Shown here in pieces: positions 17,251 through 24,996 of a stretch of DNA of 64,000 bases. The notes beneath the pieces were generated by a model that saw only the letters and a program-made list of their open reading frames with translations, was not told where the DNA came from and searched no databases. A program made the translations under genes and the position numbers. Origin of the DNA: UBA6049 sp965662345 (GTDB taxonomy: Bacteria > Bacteroidota > Bacteroidia > Flavobacteriales_G > Salibacteraceae); the NCBI GenBank assembly GCA_965662345.1, contig CBFIHE010000007.1, positions 1-64,000 of the forward strand. Direction: 5' to 3'. Numbering within the stretch: position 1 is the stretch's first letter; each line of letters starts with the position of its first letter.

Positions 17251-18213
17251 TTAGTTCATTAAACCTCTACCCGTTTTCAAAATTTTATTTTCTGCTTTGA
17301 GTTTTTGAATCAGCTTGTCTAGAACTCCGTTTACAAAAGTAGCAGAGTTAGGCGTACTGTAATTTTTAGACAACTCAATGTACTCGTTCAACGAAACTTT
17401 TACAGGAATGTTTCTAAAATAAAGCACTTCTGTAAGGGCCATTTTCATGAGAAGTACATCTAGCTTAGCTATACGCTCCAACTCCCAGTTGCTGGTGTTT
17501 TCGTCAATCAATTTGCTCAACTCTTCTTCATGGGTTATGGTTCTTTTGAAGAGCTCTTTGATGAATTTCACGTCATCCTCTTTGTCTTTATACAGTTGCG
17601 GTAGTACAGAACGGTTTACATCATCGTCTTGTTTTAGGGTATTCAAGAGTTTAACAACGTTCACTGCAACAAGTGCCAAGTCATCATGCCAATACATGCT
17701 GCGATCTTCCAAAAAATCATGCAGCACTTCATACTCAGCAATGTAGTTCTTGAAAATTGTGATCAAGAATTGCTTGTCTTCTTGGAATGAGCGCTCTGGA
17801 TTTGCCATGTATTCAATGTACTCATCACCATCGCGTATGAGCCTCCAAAGCTTCTTTACATTATCTGATTCAACCGCCCATGAAATCTTCTTAGTTTCAA
17901 TGAGTTTTTGAATTTCAATATTATTCTCCAGTATGGCAATCACCTTGTTCTCAATAAACTTGAAATTTGGATTGAGATCTTCTGCAGTAGGAAGACGCTT
18001 TACTTTATTTGTCTCAACCTGTCTACGTGCCATCTCCGCCATATCGGTAATGAGCAACACGATATACAAGTATAGGTCTTGAATGTCGTTAATACTTTTA
18101 AGCATGTTCTTCTCACCAATTGTAAGATCTGCATTAGACGACTCGTACGCATATAGTGCTTGAAACACTTTAACGCGCAAATACCTTCTATTTAATATTC
18201 CGCTTCCTTGCAT
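17251..18213 (-). CDS. nusB: transcription antitermination factor NusB (long form)
   Basis: A 320-aa NusB-family protein, more than twice the ~140 aa of the E. coli protein. The canonical NusB fold occupies the C-terminal half (about residues 200-310), including NWELERIAKLDVLLMKMALTEVLYF and KVSLNEYIELSKNYSTPNSATFVNGVLDKL. The N-terminal part starts with LNRRYLRVKVFQALYAYES, the normal NusB start, and carries a long helical insert. NusB with NusE binds boxA in rRNA leaders. Its ATG overlaps the leucine dehydrogenase stop (TAATG). The extended form is common in Bacteroidota. Confidence 0.9.
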   Translation of the reverse strand: MQGSGILNRRYLRVKVFQALYAYESSNADLTIGEKNMLKSINDIQDLYLYIVLLITDMAEMARRQVETNKVKRLPTAEDLNPNFKFIENKVIAILENNIEIQKLIETKKISWAVESDNVKKLWRLIRDGDEYIEYMANPERSFQEDKQFLITIFKNYIAEYEVLHDFLEDRSMYWHDDLALVAVNVVKLLNTLKQDDDVNRSVLPQLYKDKEDDVKFIKELFKRTITHEEELSKLIDENTSNWELERIAKLDVLLMKMALTEVLYFRNIPVKVSLNEYIELSKNYSTPNSATFVNGVLDKLIQKLKAENKILKTGRGLMN

Positions 18214-19319
18214 TAATATCCTCTATGTACGTTGGCTATGGCTTCTATTCTGCGCTCAGCTTTACGATTAGCCGCTAGGTACGTGGGTATTCCCTCGGCA
18301 TCTGAGATGGAAAAAATATCTAAGGTGGTCGTGTAAATATCTTCTGCACCCGCCATTGCGCGATCTCTATTATACCCTTCTAACTCGCTGTAGCAGTTTA
18401 TTAGTCCACCTGCATTAATGACATAATCAGGAGCATATACTTTGCCTTTGGCCAATAGTGCTTCACCGTGTTTTTTCTCATCTGCTAATTGGTTGTTGGC
18501 TGCACCAGCAATTACTTTAGCAGTTAGTTTCGCAAGCGACTCGTCATTAACTGTTGCCCCTAAAGCACATGGAGCATAAATATCCATTTCTTGATTAAAA
18601 ACGCTATTTGCGTCAATAATCTCTACAGCGGAATGTTTGTCTATTACTAATTTCAGCTGGCTATCGAAAATATCCGCAACCTGAATAGTAGCCCCTTCTT
18701 TTACTAGGTAGTCAATAAGATATCTACCTACATTACCTGCTCCTTGAACTACCACACGTTTACCATTGAGGTTATCTGAACCATAGGCTTTTTTAGCAGC
18801 AGCCTTCATACCCATATACACCCCATATGCAGTAACAGGAGAAGGATCTCCTCCTCCACCTAATGACTCTGGAATACCAGTCACGTGTTCTGTTTCCATG
18901 TGAATGTACTCCATGTCTTTAGCAGACATACCCACATCTTCTGCGGTGATGTATTTCCCACTTAGGGAGTCTACAAATTTGCCGAATCTCCGCATCAAGG
19001 CTTCGTTTTTCAAACTTCTAGAGTCACCCATTATTACAGCCTTTCCGCCACCTAAGTTTAGGCCAGAAACCGCTGCTTTATAAGTCATCCCTCTTGAAAG
19101 CCTGAGCACATCATTAAGAGCCTCTAGCTCATTATTATACACCCACATGCGCGTACCACCCAATGCTGGGCCCAATACAGTATTGTGTATTCCGATGATG
19201 GCTTTTAAGCCAGAAGCTGCATCGTTGCAAAAAACAACTTGCTCGTGCCCTAGATTGAGCATTTCTTGAATTACTGGATTCTCAGATCCTGAATCCCGAG
19301 TTTGAGATTGTACCTCCAT
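18213..19319 (-). CDS. leucine dehydrogenase (Glu/Leu/Phe/Val dehydrogenase family)
   Basis: A 368-aa NAD-dependent amino-acid dehydrogenase catalysing reversible oxidative deamination of branched-chain amino acids. The N-terminal dimerisation domain has GPALGGTRMW, and the catalytic lysine sits in AVSGLNLGGGKAVI (about residue 94); a second lysine region is GMTYKAAVSG. The Rossmann domain has VVVQGAGNVGRYL (residues ~190-202). Length and motifs fit leucine dehydrogenase rather than the longer glutamate enzymes. It heads the minus-strand operon running to 12785 and is divergent from the ABC exporter gene, with a nested palindrome in between. Confidence 0.92.
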   Translation of the reverse strand: MEVQSQTRDSGSENPVIQEMLNLGHEQVVFCNDAASGLKAIIGIHNTVLGPALGGTRMWVYNNELEALNDVLRLSRGMTYKAAVSGLNLGGGKAVIMGDSRSLKNEALMRRFGKFVDSLSGKYITAEDVGMSAKDMEYIHMETEHVTGIPESLGGGGDPSPVTAYGVYMGMKAAAKKAYGSDNLNGKRVVVQGAGNVGRYLIDYLVKEGATIQVADIFDSQLKLVIDKHSAVEIIDANSVFNQEMDIYAPCALGATVNDESLAKLTAKVIAGAANNQLADEKKHGEALLAKGKVYAPDYVINAGGLINCYSELEGYNRDRAMAGAEDIYTTTLDIFSISDAEGIPTYLAANRKAERRIEAIANVHRGY

Positions 19320-19367
19320 CGAAACTATTTTAGAACGTTAGCGTTAACTCTGTAGCTTTATTATTCT

Positions 19368-19403
19368 CTACTTTTGACCCGCTTTACGGGATCGCAAAAG
19401 TAG
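19368..19403. promoter_or_regulatory. nested palindrome with opposed -7 elements
   Basis: CTACTTTTG (19368-19376) and its exact complement CAAAAGTAG (19395-19403) flank a smaller hairpin CCCG-CTTTA-CGGG (19378-19390). Each outer arm contains TACTTTTG, a consensus -7 element, one per strand, directed at the ABC exporter (plus) and leucine dehydrogenase (minus). The predicted starts would fall only a few bases apart, so the two promoters would overlap or exclude each other. No TTG is found at the usual 19-21 bp spacing on either strand. Confidence 0.5.
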
Positions 19404-19444
19404 TTTTTTACCCCGAAGATTTCACAAGCTTTTCGTACAATAGA

Positions 19445-21235
19445 ATGGGAGCTCTCAAATACCTCAACAAATACTTTCATAACTACAAATGGTATCTAGT
19501 TACAGGCATCTTGTTCATTGCTATTTCTAATGTGTTTGCCATTTTCCCTGCCCAAATCATACGATACACTTTTGATATGGTAAAGCAAACCTTGTTGCAT
19601 TATCAATTATTGGCTGGTTTTAATGCGCAAGCAGATTTTTATGCTTTACTAGGGAGAGTACTTCTTGCCTTTGGAGCTGTGGTTTTGGCTTTAGCCTTGC
19701 TTAAAGGCCTCTTTCTGTTTTTAACTAGGCAAACGCTCATTGTTATGTCGCGTTGGATAGAGTTCGACCTTAAGAATGAGATTTTCTCACACTACCAAGA
19801 TTTGAGCTTATCTTTTTACAAACGCAACAATACGGGTGATTTAATGAACCGCATTAGCGAAGATGTAAGCAGGGTTCGCATGTACTTTGGTCCTGCTATT
19901 ATGTACACTATTAACCTGTTGGTGTTGTTCATTCTTGTAATTGCTACTATGTTATCTGTTAATGCAAAGCTTACGTTTTACGTTTTGTTCCCACTACCGC
20001 TTCTATCGGTATCCATATACTATGTGAGCAATATCATCAACCAAAAAAGTGAGCGAGTACAACGGCAATTGTCTAGCTTAAGCACGTTTGTGCAAGAGGC
20101 TTTCTCTGGTATTCGTGTATTAAAAGCGTACAATAGAGACGCAGAGCGATTGAGTTTTTTCAGAAAAGAAACAGATGCATACAAGAATGTGAACCTAGAT
20201 TTAGTTCAAGTGAACGCACTCTTTATGCCACTCATGATTTTGCTAATTGGATTGAGCACTATAATCACGGTTTACATTGGTGGTACGCTTGCTGCGGCAG
20301 GTGAAGTATCTACGGGAAACATTGCTGAATTCGTTATCTACGTAAATATGCTCACTTGGCCTGTTGCCGCATTAGGTTGGGTAACAAGCATCACGCAGCG
20401 CGCTGCAGCCTCGCAAGAACGTATTAATGAGTTCTTAACTACTGAGCCAGAAATCAAAAACCTAGTCCATACACCATCTGAAATTCATGGTTCAATTACT
20501 TTTAGCAATGTTCATTTTACTTATCCTGATAGCGGAATTAAAGCCCTCAAAGGGGTTTCCTTTAAAGTAGATGCTGGCAAAACCCTTGCGATTATAGGAA
20601 AAACCGGATCTGGAAAATCTACCATTGCACAATTAATCGGCAGGTTATTTGAGCCTACTTCTGGTGAAATACGCGTAGACGATACCTTATTACCAGAATT
20701 AAACTTGAATGATTTACGCACTGCTATTGGCTATGTACCGCAAGAAGTGTTTTTATTTTCTGATACCATAAAGAACAATATTGCCTTTGGTTTAAACCAC
20801 TCAGAAGCTGATGATGAAACCGTTAAGCAAGCTGCTATCAATGCAAATGTTTGGCATAATATTGAAGAGTTTCCTAACGGAATGAATACCCGTGTAGGGG
20901 AACGAGGAATTACTTTATCGGGCGGACAAAAACAACGCATTTCCATTGCTAGAGCAATTATTAAGAATCCTCCGATTCTCATTTTTGATGACTGCTTGAG
21001 TTCTGTTGACACCCAAACAGAAGAAAAAATCCTTAAAAATTTAAAATCGCTATCTAAGGCTACCACTACCTTAATTATTTCACATCGCGTTAGCTCCGTA
21101 AAGCATGCCGATCACATATTGGTTATGGATGATGGAGAAATTCTTGAACAGGGTAAGCACGCATACCTCTTAGACTCAAAAGGTGCGTATGCCGAGCTTT
21201 ACGAAAAACAACTTCTTGACGAGACTGAAGTCTAG
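19445..21235 (+). CDS. ABC exporter (fused membrane and ATPase domains)
   Basis: A 596-aa half-transporter with an N-terminal six-helix ABC membrane domain (residues ~15-320) and a C-terminal ATPase. Walker A GKTGSGKST is near residue 385, the Q-loop YVPQEVFLFSDT near 437, the signature LSGGQKQR near 490, Walker B ILIFDD near 511 and the switch histidine in IISHRVSS near 543. One difference is that the Walker B pair is Asp-Asp (FDDCLSS) where the second residue is usually Glu. Likely works as a homodimer exporting lipid or drugs (MsbA/LmrA type); the substrate is not inferable. Confidence 0.9.
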   Translation: MGALKYLNKYFHNYKWYLVTGILFIAISNVFAIFPAQIIRYTFDMVKQTLLHYQLLAGFNAQADFYALLGRVLLAFGAVVLALALLKGLFLFLTRQTLIVMSRWIEFDLKNEIFSHYQDLSLSFYKRNNTGDLMNRISEDVSRVRMYFGPAIMYTINLLVLFILVIATMLSVNAKLTFYVLFPLPLLSVSIYYVSNIINQKSERVQRQLSSLSTFVQEAFSGIRVLKAYNRDAERLSFFRKETDAYKNVNLDLVQVNALFMPLMILLIGLSTIITVYIGGTLAAAGEVSTGNIAEFVIYVNMLTWPVAALGWVTSITQRAAASQERINEFLTTEPEIKNLVHTPSEIHGSITFSNVHFTYPDSGIKALKGVSFKVDAGKTLAIIGKTGSGKSTIAQLIGRLFEPTSGEIRVDDTLLPELNLNDLRTAIGYVPQEVFLFSDTIKNNIAFGLNHSEADDETVKQAAINANVWHNIEEFPNGMNTRVGERGITLSGGQKQRISIARAIIKNPPILIFDDCLSSVDTQTEEKILKNLKSLSKATTTLIISHRVSSVKHADHILVMDDGEILEQGKHAYLLDSKGAYAELYEKQLLDETEV

Positions 21236-21313
21236 TTGGTCACCACTAGCTTTTTTTCATAGATTTGGACCTAACCGAATCATAAAACGCTTTTGTAATT
21301 AGTCAAAGTGAAG

Positions 21314-21643
21314 ATGGAAAAGAAGCAAGAGAAAGAACACGAAGAGATTTATTCAAATGCCGTAAGAGCTGGAAAGCGTACTTACTTCTTTGATGTTCGC
21401 GAGACAAGAGGAAAAGACTATTACCTAACTATTACCGAGAGTAAAAGAAAGTACAACGAAGATGGCACCTACGAATACAAGAAACATAAGATTTTCTTGT
21501 ACAAAGAAGACTTTGAAAAGTTCAGTGATGCACTTGGTGATGCCTTCAAAAAAGTGATTGATTTAAAGCACGAACAAGAGAAAGAATCCTCTGAAAGAAT
21601 CAACCAGAAACTTACCGAGTTGAGTTTTGAGGAGTTGAGCTAA
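21314..21643 (+). CDS. PUR-alpha-like (DUF3276) nucleic-acid-binding protein
   Basis: A 109-aa protein of the DUF3276/PUR family, represented by the Borrelia Pur-alpha homologue that binds single-stranded DNA and RNA as a dimer. Typical segments are YSNAVRAGKRTYFFDVRETRG, YYLTITESKRKY and HKIFLYKEDFEKF, a beta4-alpha PUR repeat spanning residues ~12-85, with a Glu/Lys-rich tail. The ATG at 21314 is preferred; a GTG at 21308 would add two residues. It ends exactly where the opposing HD-hydrolase gene ends. Confidence 0.88.
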   Translation: MEKKQEKEHEEIYSNAVRAGKRTYFFDVRETRGKDYYLTITESKRKYNEDGTYEYKKHKIFLYKEDFEKFSDALGDAFKKVIDLKHEQEKESSERINQKLTELSFEELS

Positions 21644-22294
21644 CTACCTTTCTCCCTTCCACTCCCCATAAAAGCGATTTAAATACTCTTCCATGAATGC
21701 ATGTCTTTGCAAGGCTATAGCTTTTGCTGCGGGTGTATTCATTCTATCTTTCAAAAGCAACAACTTCTCATAAAAGTGATTCACTGTTGTGCCTTTTGCA
21801 GAAGAATAATCTTGAAATGTTTTATGTTCTTGAGGTTCAACTTCTGGATGATATAACATCCTACTCTTGGAACCTCCATAGGCAAAAGCTCTAGCAATAC
21901 CAATAGCTCCAATGGCATCTAATCTATCGGCATCTTGTACAACAGCTGCCTCTGTAGAAGACACCCCTGTTTCTACTCCTGAACCTTTGAATGAAATCTC
22001 ATTAATAGCCTTAAAGACCTTTTCTTGCAAGTCTTTATCAGGAGTTAACTCTTTCAACGTTTTTCTCAAAAAGGCTTCTCCCTTTTCATGACTTCCCCCG
22101 TGTAACTTGTAATCTCCCATATCATGGAGAAGTGCAATGAGCTCAACTTGATATCTATCGCAGTTTTTGGTTTCAAGGGCCAACCGTAGTGCCATATTCC
22201 TAACACGTTCAATATGAAACCAATCGTGACCTGTTCTGTCATGCTCAAGGAAAGCTTTTACTGCTTCTTCCGCTTTTTTAACTAGTCCATCCAT
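21644..22294 (-). CDS. HD-domain phosphohydrolase (YedJ-like)
   Basis: A 216-aa metal-dependent phosphohydrolase. HD-domain residues are visible: HDWFHIERVRNMALRL (first histidine, residue ~22), ALLHDMGDYKLHGG (HD pair, ~56), then DADRLDAIGAIGIARAFAYGG (conserved aspartate). This matches the YedJ/YpgQ group, which can hydrolyse nucleotides; the substrate is unknown. It lies tail-to-tail against the DUF3276 gene with no gap and downstream of the terminator of the T9SS cargo gene, so it is probably transcribed alone. Confidence 0.88.
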   Translation of the reverse strand: MDGLVKKAEEAVKAFLEHDRTGHDWFHIERVRNMALRLALETKNCDRYQVELIALLHDMGDYKLHGGSHEKGEAFLRKTLKELTPDKDLQEKVFKAINEISFKGSGVETGVSSTEAAVVQDADRLDAIGAIGIARAFAYGGSKSRMLYHPEVEPQEHKTFQDYSSAKGTTVNHFYEKLLLLKDRMNTPAAKAIALQRHAFMEEYLNRFYGEWKGER

Positions 22295-22300
22295 ATTCCA

Positions 22301-22333
22301 AATAAAAAAGAGGTCACCGAAAACGATGACCTC
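22301..22333 (-). terminator. intrinsic terminator of T9SS cargo gene
   Basis: GAGGTCA (22310-22316) pairs with TGACCTC (22327-22333) around a 10-base loop. On the minus strand the stem is followed by TTTTTTATT. It sits 25 bp after the stop codon of the gene at 22358-24544 and just before the HD-hydrolase start. Confidence 0.85.
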
Positions 22334-22357
22334 CTGCTATTACATCTATTTAAAGGT

Positions 22358-24544
22358 TTACTTGAGAATAAAGCGCTTATTTACGCTATCTCCATCCTTC
22401 TCTAAGCGAAGCATGTACAATCCAGGGGTATTTCCGCTCAAATCTAACTCTACTTGGGCATTATTCCCAACAACTACTTCTTGTTGCAGAATTTGTTTTC
22501 CATCTAGAGAGAAAACGCTAACCGATAGCTCTTCTGCATTTCCAGGATAGGTTAAGAATACCACTCCAGAAGTTGGATTTGGATACATGGTCACTTCTTC
22601 GCCCTCTAAGCTATTTAAGCCTAAGCGAAGATTTACATCAATAGTATCTGTTGCAAAACAACCTTGGTCTGAACCTACTTTAACCCAATACGATCCCGTT
22701 ACGTTTACACCTAATGTTTGGGTTGTATCACCCGTATTCCATAAGTAAGATTCATAGCCTGGACCTGCATCAATCGTAATAGGGGCCCAAAAGTCTATGT
22801 CTGCACCTAAGTCTACACTAATACCCGGACGAACGCTAACCAATGCTGATGCCGTATTCTCACAGCCTGCAGTTGTAGCTACCGTTACTGAATACGTACC
22901 AGATGTTGTTATGGTAATTGTTTCCGTTGTTTCTCCAGTAGACCATTGATATGAATCATACCCCTGACCTGGATTAAGCAGAAGCGAACCACCTGAACAG
23001 TAGAATGTATCTGTTAAAGAAATCATTGGAGCAGTTTGTTCGGTTACAATCATTGTATCTGAAATAGATTCGTTACATACTCCCGTTTGACTAACTGTAA
23101 CACTATATGTCCCGGGTCCTGTAACCGTTTTAGTAGAAGATGTTGAACCATCATTCCAGCTGTATACTGCATTGGTAACATTAGTAACATCTAAGTTTAC
23201 AGAGATAGAACTATCTGAACAATAGTCTATATCTGGCCCTAAATCAAAAGGATCTAAGCTTTCTGCCTCTGTAACTTGAATGGTATCTCTGGTGGTACAA
23301 CCATTGAGTGTACCAGCTACCAAGTAGAAACCAGGAGCTGTAATGTTTTTTGTATTTCCTGTATCTCCGCCTGTCCAAATATATGAGGCAGAAGGTGTGC
23401 CAGTAAGAGTAATTGTGTAGTTAAAACCGTCATTCTCACAATAACTGGTATCAGAACCTAAATTTACATCAGCCGCGGGAACAGTTGAAATAGTGATATT
23501 ATCTACATTATTAATTCCGCATTTAGATACGGTAACTGTATATGTTCCTGCTGTGCTTACATTAATCGTAGGTGTTGTTGCACCAGTGCTCCAACTGTAG
23601 GTAGCGCCTAATTGAGTAGCGTTTAAAGTAAAATTACCAGCAGGACAAATAGCCGTATCTGGGCCTAAATCATAGGTAAAAATCCCACCAGTTGGCGTAC
23701 CCAGATTTAATCGAATCCCTAAGGTTACAGAGAAACCAGCAGTTTCAAAAGGAGTCCAAGTTGAGCCATCAACAGAGTAGTAAAGCTCATTTGGGTCATA
23801 ATACTCATCGGAATAACCGAAACCCAAATTATTTGTATTCACTTGCTGAGCTGCCACAAAATAAGAACCAGGTGAAAGCGCTACATCACAAGGAAATGCA
23901 ACGGTATACCAAGATGCCGTTGATGTTGGTATTACAAGAATATCAGAAGTATCCAAGCCTGCTGATGGCAAACCGTTCACATAACTGTATAAGATAAAAC
24001 GTATCGTATCACCTGCTGTTGGAGACTGCAATCTTACGCTAATTGAGGTAAGTGTGTCTTGATTAAATATCTCAAAAGACTGGCCGAAAAAGCCAGTTCC
24101 TCCAGTAAATCCAATACCTCCTATAAAGTTACCTCGTTCTCTAGCGTAAACTGAATCAGAAACCTCAAATTGCCAAGAAGCAGAATCATTGGCGGTATTG
24201 TTATCTGTTTCATTGATAGAGACCAGAAAATCAGCGTCAAATACACCCAATGTATTATTGGTGTATGTGGTATGCACTTGATTGGCTGTAGCAGCAGGTG
24301 CTAAAGAAGTGGTTGTTGCAGAAGAACTGTAAGTTCCAGGTGTTACATTTGCTGAAGTAGTAACTCCAGTAATCGCATTTGTTGAAGCATTACGAACTAT
24401 TGATGTCCAAGTAATGTTTTGAAATTGTGAGATTGGTCTTGAGTAATAAGGACTCGATGAACTTAAGGAGTCGATGGCCCCATCAAACTGTGCAAAAAGG
24501 GACCCTGACAAAAGCAGCATAGCTGCGGTGTATAGTTTTCTCAT
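22358..24544 (-). CDS. secreted T9SS cargo protein with five Ig/PKD-like repeats
   Basis: A 728-aa exported protein: signal peptide MRKLYTAAMLLLSGSLFAQ, an N-terminal region with a lectin/jelly-roll look (residues ~100-300), then five similar repeats from about 300 to 650. Each repeat has the pattern LG-D-x5-C...Y-x-WS-TG-x-T...G-x-Y-x-V-x-V. The last ~75 residues are a type A T9SS C-terminal domain: MYPNPTSGVVFL, VFSLDGKQIL, LDLSGNTPGLYMLRL and a final KRFILK. It should cross the outer membrane through T9SS and be attached or released at the surface. Likely adhesin or matrix protein; ligand unknown. Confidence 0.9.
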   Translation of the reverse strand: MRKLYTAAMLLLSGSLFAQFDGAIDSLSSSSPYYSRPISQFQNITWTSIVRNASTNAITGVTTSANVTPGTYSSSATTTSLAPAATANQVHTTYTNNTLGVFDADFLVSINETDNNTANDSASWQFEVSDSVYARERGNFIGGIGFTGGTGFFGQSFEIFNQDTLTSISVRLQSPTAGDTIRFILYSYVNGLPSAGLDTSDILVIPTSTASWYTVAFPCDVALSPGSYFVAAQQVNTNNLGFGYSDEYYDPNELYYSVDGSTWTPFETAGFSVTLGIRLNLGTPTGGIFTYDLGPDTAICPAGNFTLNATQLGATYSWSTGATTPTINVSTAGTYTVTVSKCGINNVDNITISTVPAADVNLGSDTSYCENDGFNYTITLTGTPSASYIWTGGDTGNTKNITAPGFYLVAGTLNGCTTRDTIQVTEAESLDPFDLGPDIDYCSDSSISVNLDVTNVTNAVYSWNDGSTSSTKTVTGPGTYSVTVSQTGVCNESISDTMIVTEQTAPMISLTDTFYCSGGSLLLNPGQGYDSYQWSTGETTETITITTSGTYSVTVATTAGCENTASALVSVRPGISVDLGADIDFWAPITIDAGPGYESYLWNTGDTTQTLGVNVTGSYWVKVGSDQGCFATDTIDVNLRLGLNSLEGEEVTMYPNPTSGVVFLTYPGNAEELSVSVFSLDGKQILQQEVVVGNNAQVELDLSGNTPGLYMLRLEKDGDSVNKRFILK

Positions 24545-24572
24545 AGTGACTGATTTTGATATTGATTCTGGA

Positions 24573-24604
24573 TAAAATTAATCAATAATCTGAATGAGTC
24601 ACAA
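24573..24604 (-). promoter_or_regulatory. promoter of T9SS cargo gene
   Basis: On the minus strand TTG (24602-24604) is followed by 21 bp and TAATTTTA (24573-24580), a one-base departure from TAnnTTTG. The predicted start would leave a leader of about 24 bases before the ATG at 24544. Confidence 0.5.
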
Positions 24605-24629
24605 ATTTCAAATAGAGATAGACCGCATT

Positions 24630-24659
24630 TTGGCCGTTTAAGAAAAAAGGTTACTTTTA
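24630..24659 (+). promoter_or_regulatory. promoter of candidate small RNA
   Basis: TTG (24630-24632), a 19-bp spacer and TACTTTTA (24652-24659) match TTG-N19-TAnnTTTG except for the last base. The spacing is the same as in the four rRNA promoters of this window. Transcription would start near 24664, right before a strong hairpin, with no coding sequence downstream until rpsP. Confidence 0.55.
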
Positions 24660-24700
24660 CCTCAAGTAGTTTCTCAAGATATTCATCTTGAGAAGCAATG

Positions 24701-24729
24701 GTTCCAAGTTTTTCGATTAGTGGTGGAGA
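24701..24729 (+). repeat. 29-bp direct repeat, copy 1
   Basis: This 29-base block matches 24804-24832 at 27 of 29 positions, with the two copies 103 bp apart. It covers the single-stranded core of the candidate RNA and the first part of its terminator stem. Confidence 0.85.
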
Positions 24730-24758
24730 GGTATGGGGGTATCTCTCCACTTTTTTTT
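24723..24758 (+). terminator. intrinsic terminator of candidate small RNA
   Basis: GTGGAGAG (24723-24730) pairs perfectly with CTCTCCAC (24743-24750); the 12-base loop reads GTATGGGGGTAT and eight T follow (24751-24758). The orientation is rightwards and no protein gene ends before it on the plus strand, so it must end a non-coding transcript or attenuate one entering from the left. Confidence 0.85.
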
Positions 24759-24803
24759 GTCTAATTTTCAAAAACGGGAACGAACAAAATCCGCTCCCTT
24801 TTA

Positions 24804-24832
24804 GTTCCAAGTTTCTCGATTAGTGATGGAGA
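24804..24832 (+). repeat. 29-bp direct repeat, copy 2
   Basis: Second copy of the block at 24701-24729 (27 of 29 identical, differences T/C and G/A). It is preceded by an imperfect hairpin (GGGAACG...CGCTCCC, 24777-24798) but lacks a strong terminator or a clear promoter of its own, so it may be a decayed or differently regulated sister RNA, or part of the rpsP leader. The remaining 24833-24941 shows nothing further that I can identify. Confidence 0.75.
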
Positions 24833-24941
24833 TTCTTAGAAGTTTTTCAATGTTATAGACGTGAACTAGCTGGAAGAGGTTGGGTAGAGTGACTTTTTTT
24901 CGAAAAAAAATATAAACTCCGTTCTGTACCGTTTATTTTTA

Positions 24942-24949
24942 GATATTTG
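24942..24949 (+). promoter_or_regulatory. rpsP: candidate -7 element of rpsP operon
   Basis: GATATTTG followed by CCGCCC, 47 bp before the rpsP ATG, is one base from TAnnTTTG. The TTTGCCGCCC stretch repeats the start region of rRNA promoters P2 and P3, and the same GATATTTGCC precedes hisS. No proper TTG is present at 19-21 bp. Confidence 0.4.
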
Positions 24950-24996
24950 CCGCCCAATTGTTCAACCGAGGTTTTGTACCTCAATAACAATCAATT

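Larger units (their letters stand above)
24664..24758 (+). ncRNA. candidate small RNA (~95 nt), undescribed
   Basis: Between the promoter at 24630-24659 and a strong terminator lie about 95 bases without a credible reading frame. The 5' part folds as a 12-bp stem (24669-24680 with 24685-24696, one G-U pair) capped by a 4-base ATTC loop. The middle (24697-24722) is predicted single-stranded and contains GTTCCAAGTTTTTCGATTAG. The 3' end is the terminator hairpin GTGGAGAG/CTCTCCAC with a T8 tail. The core recurs at 24804-24832. It does not resemble tRNA, 6S, tmRNA or RNase P that I know. A leader of rpsP-rimM that terminates early is the alternative. Confidence 0.55.

Noticed and set aside
23600..24000. 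A 101-codon plus-strand frame inside the T9SS cargo gene
   Set aside because: It is antisense to a repeat-containing coding region with homology on the other strand.
24541..24810. An 89-codon minus-strand frame upstream of the T9SS cargo gene
   Set aside because: It begins with a non-ATG codon, crosses the small-RNA terminator and overlaps the promoter of the cargo gene; translation resembles no protein.
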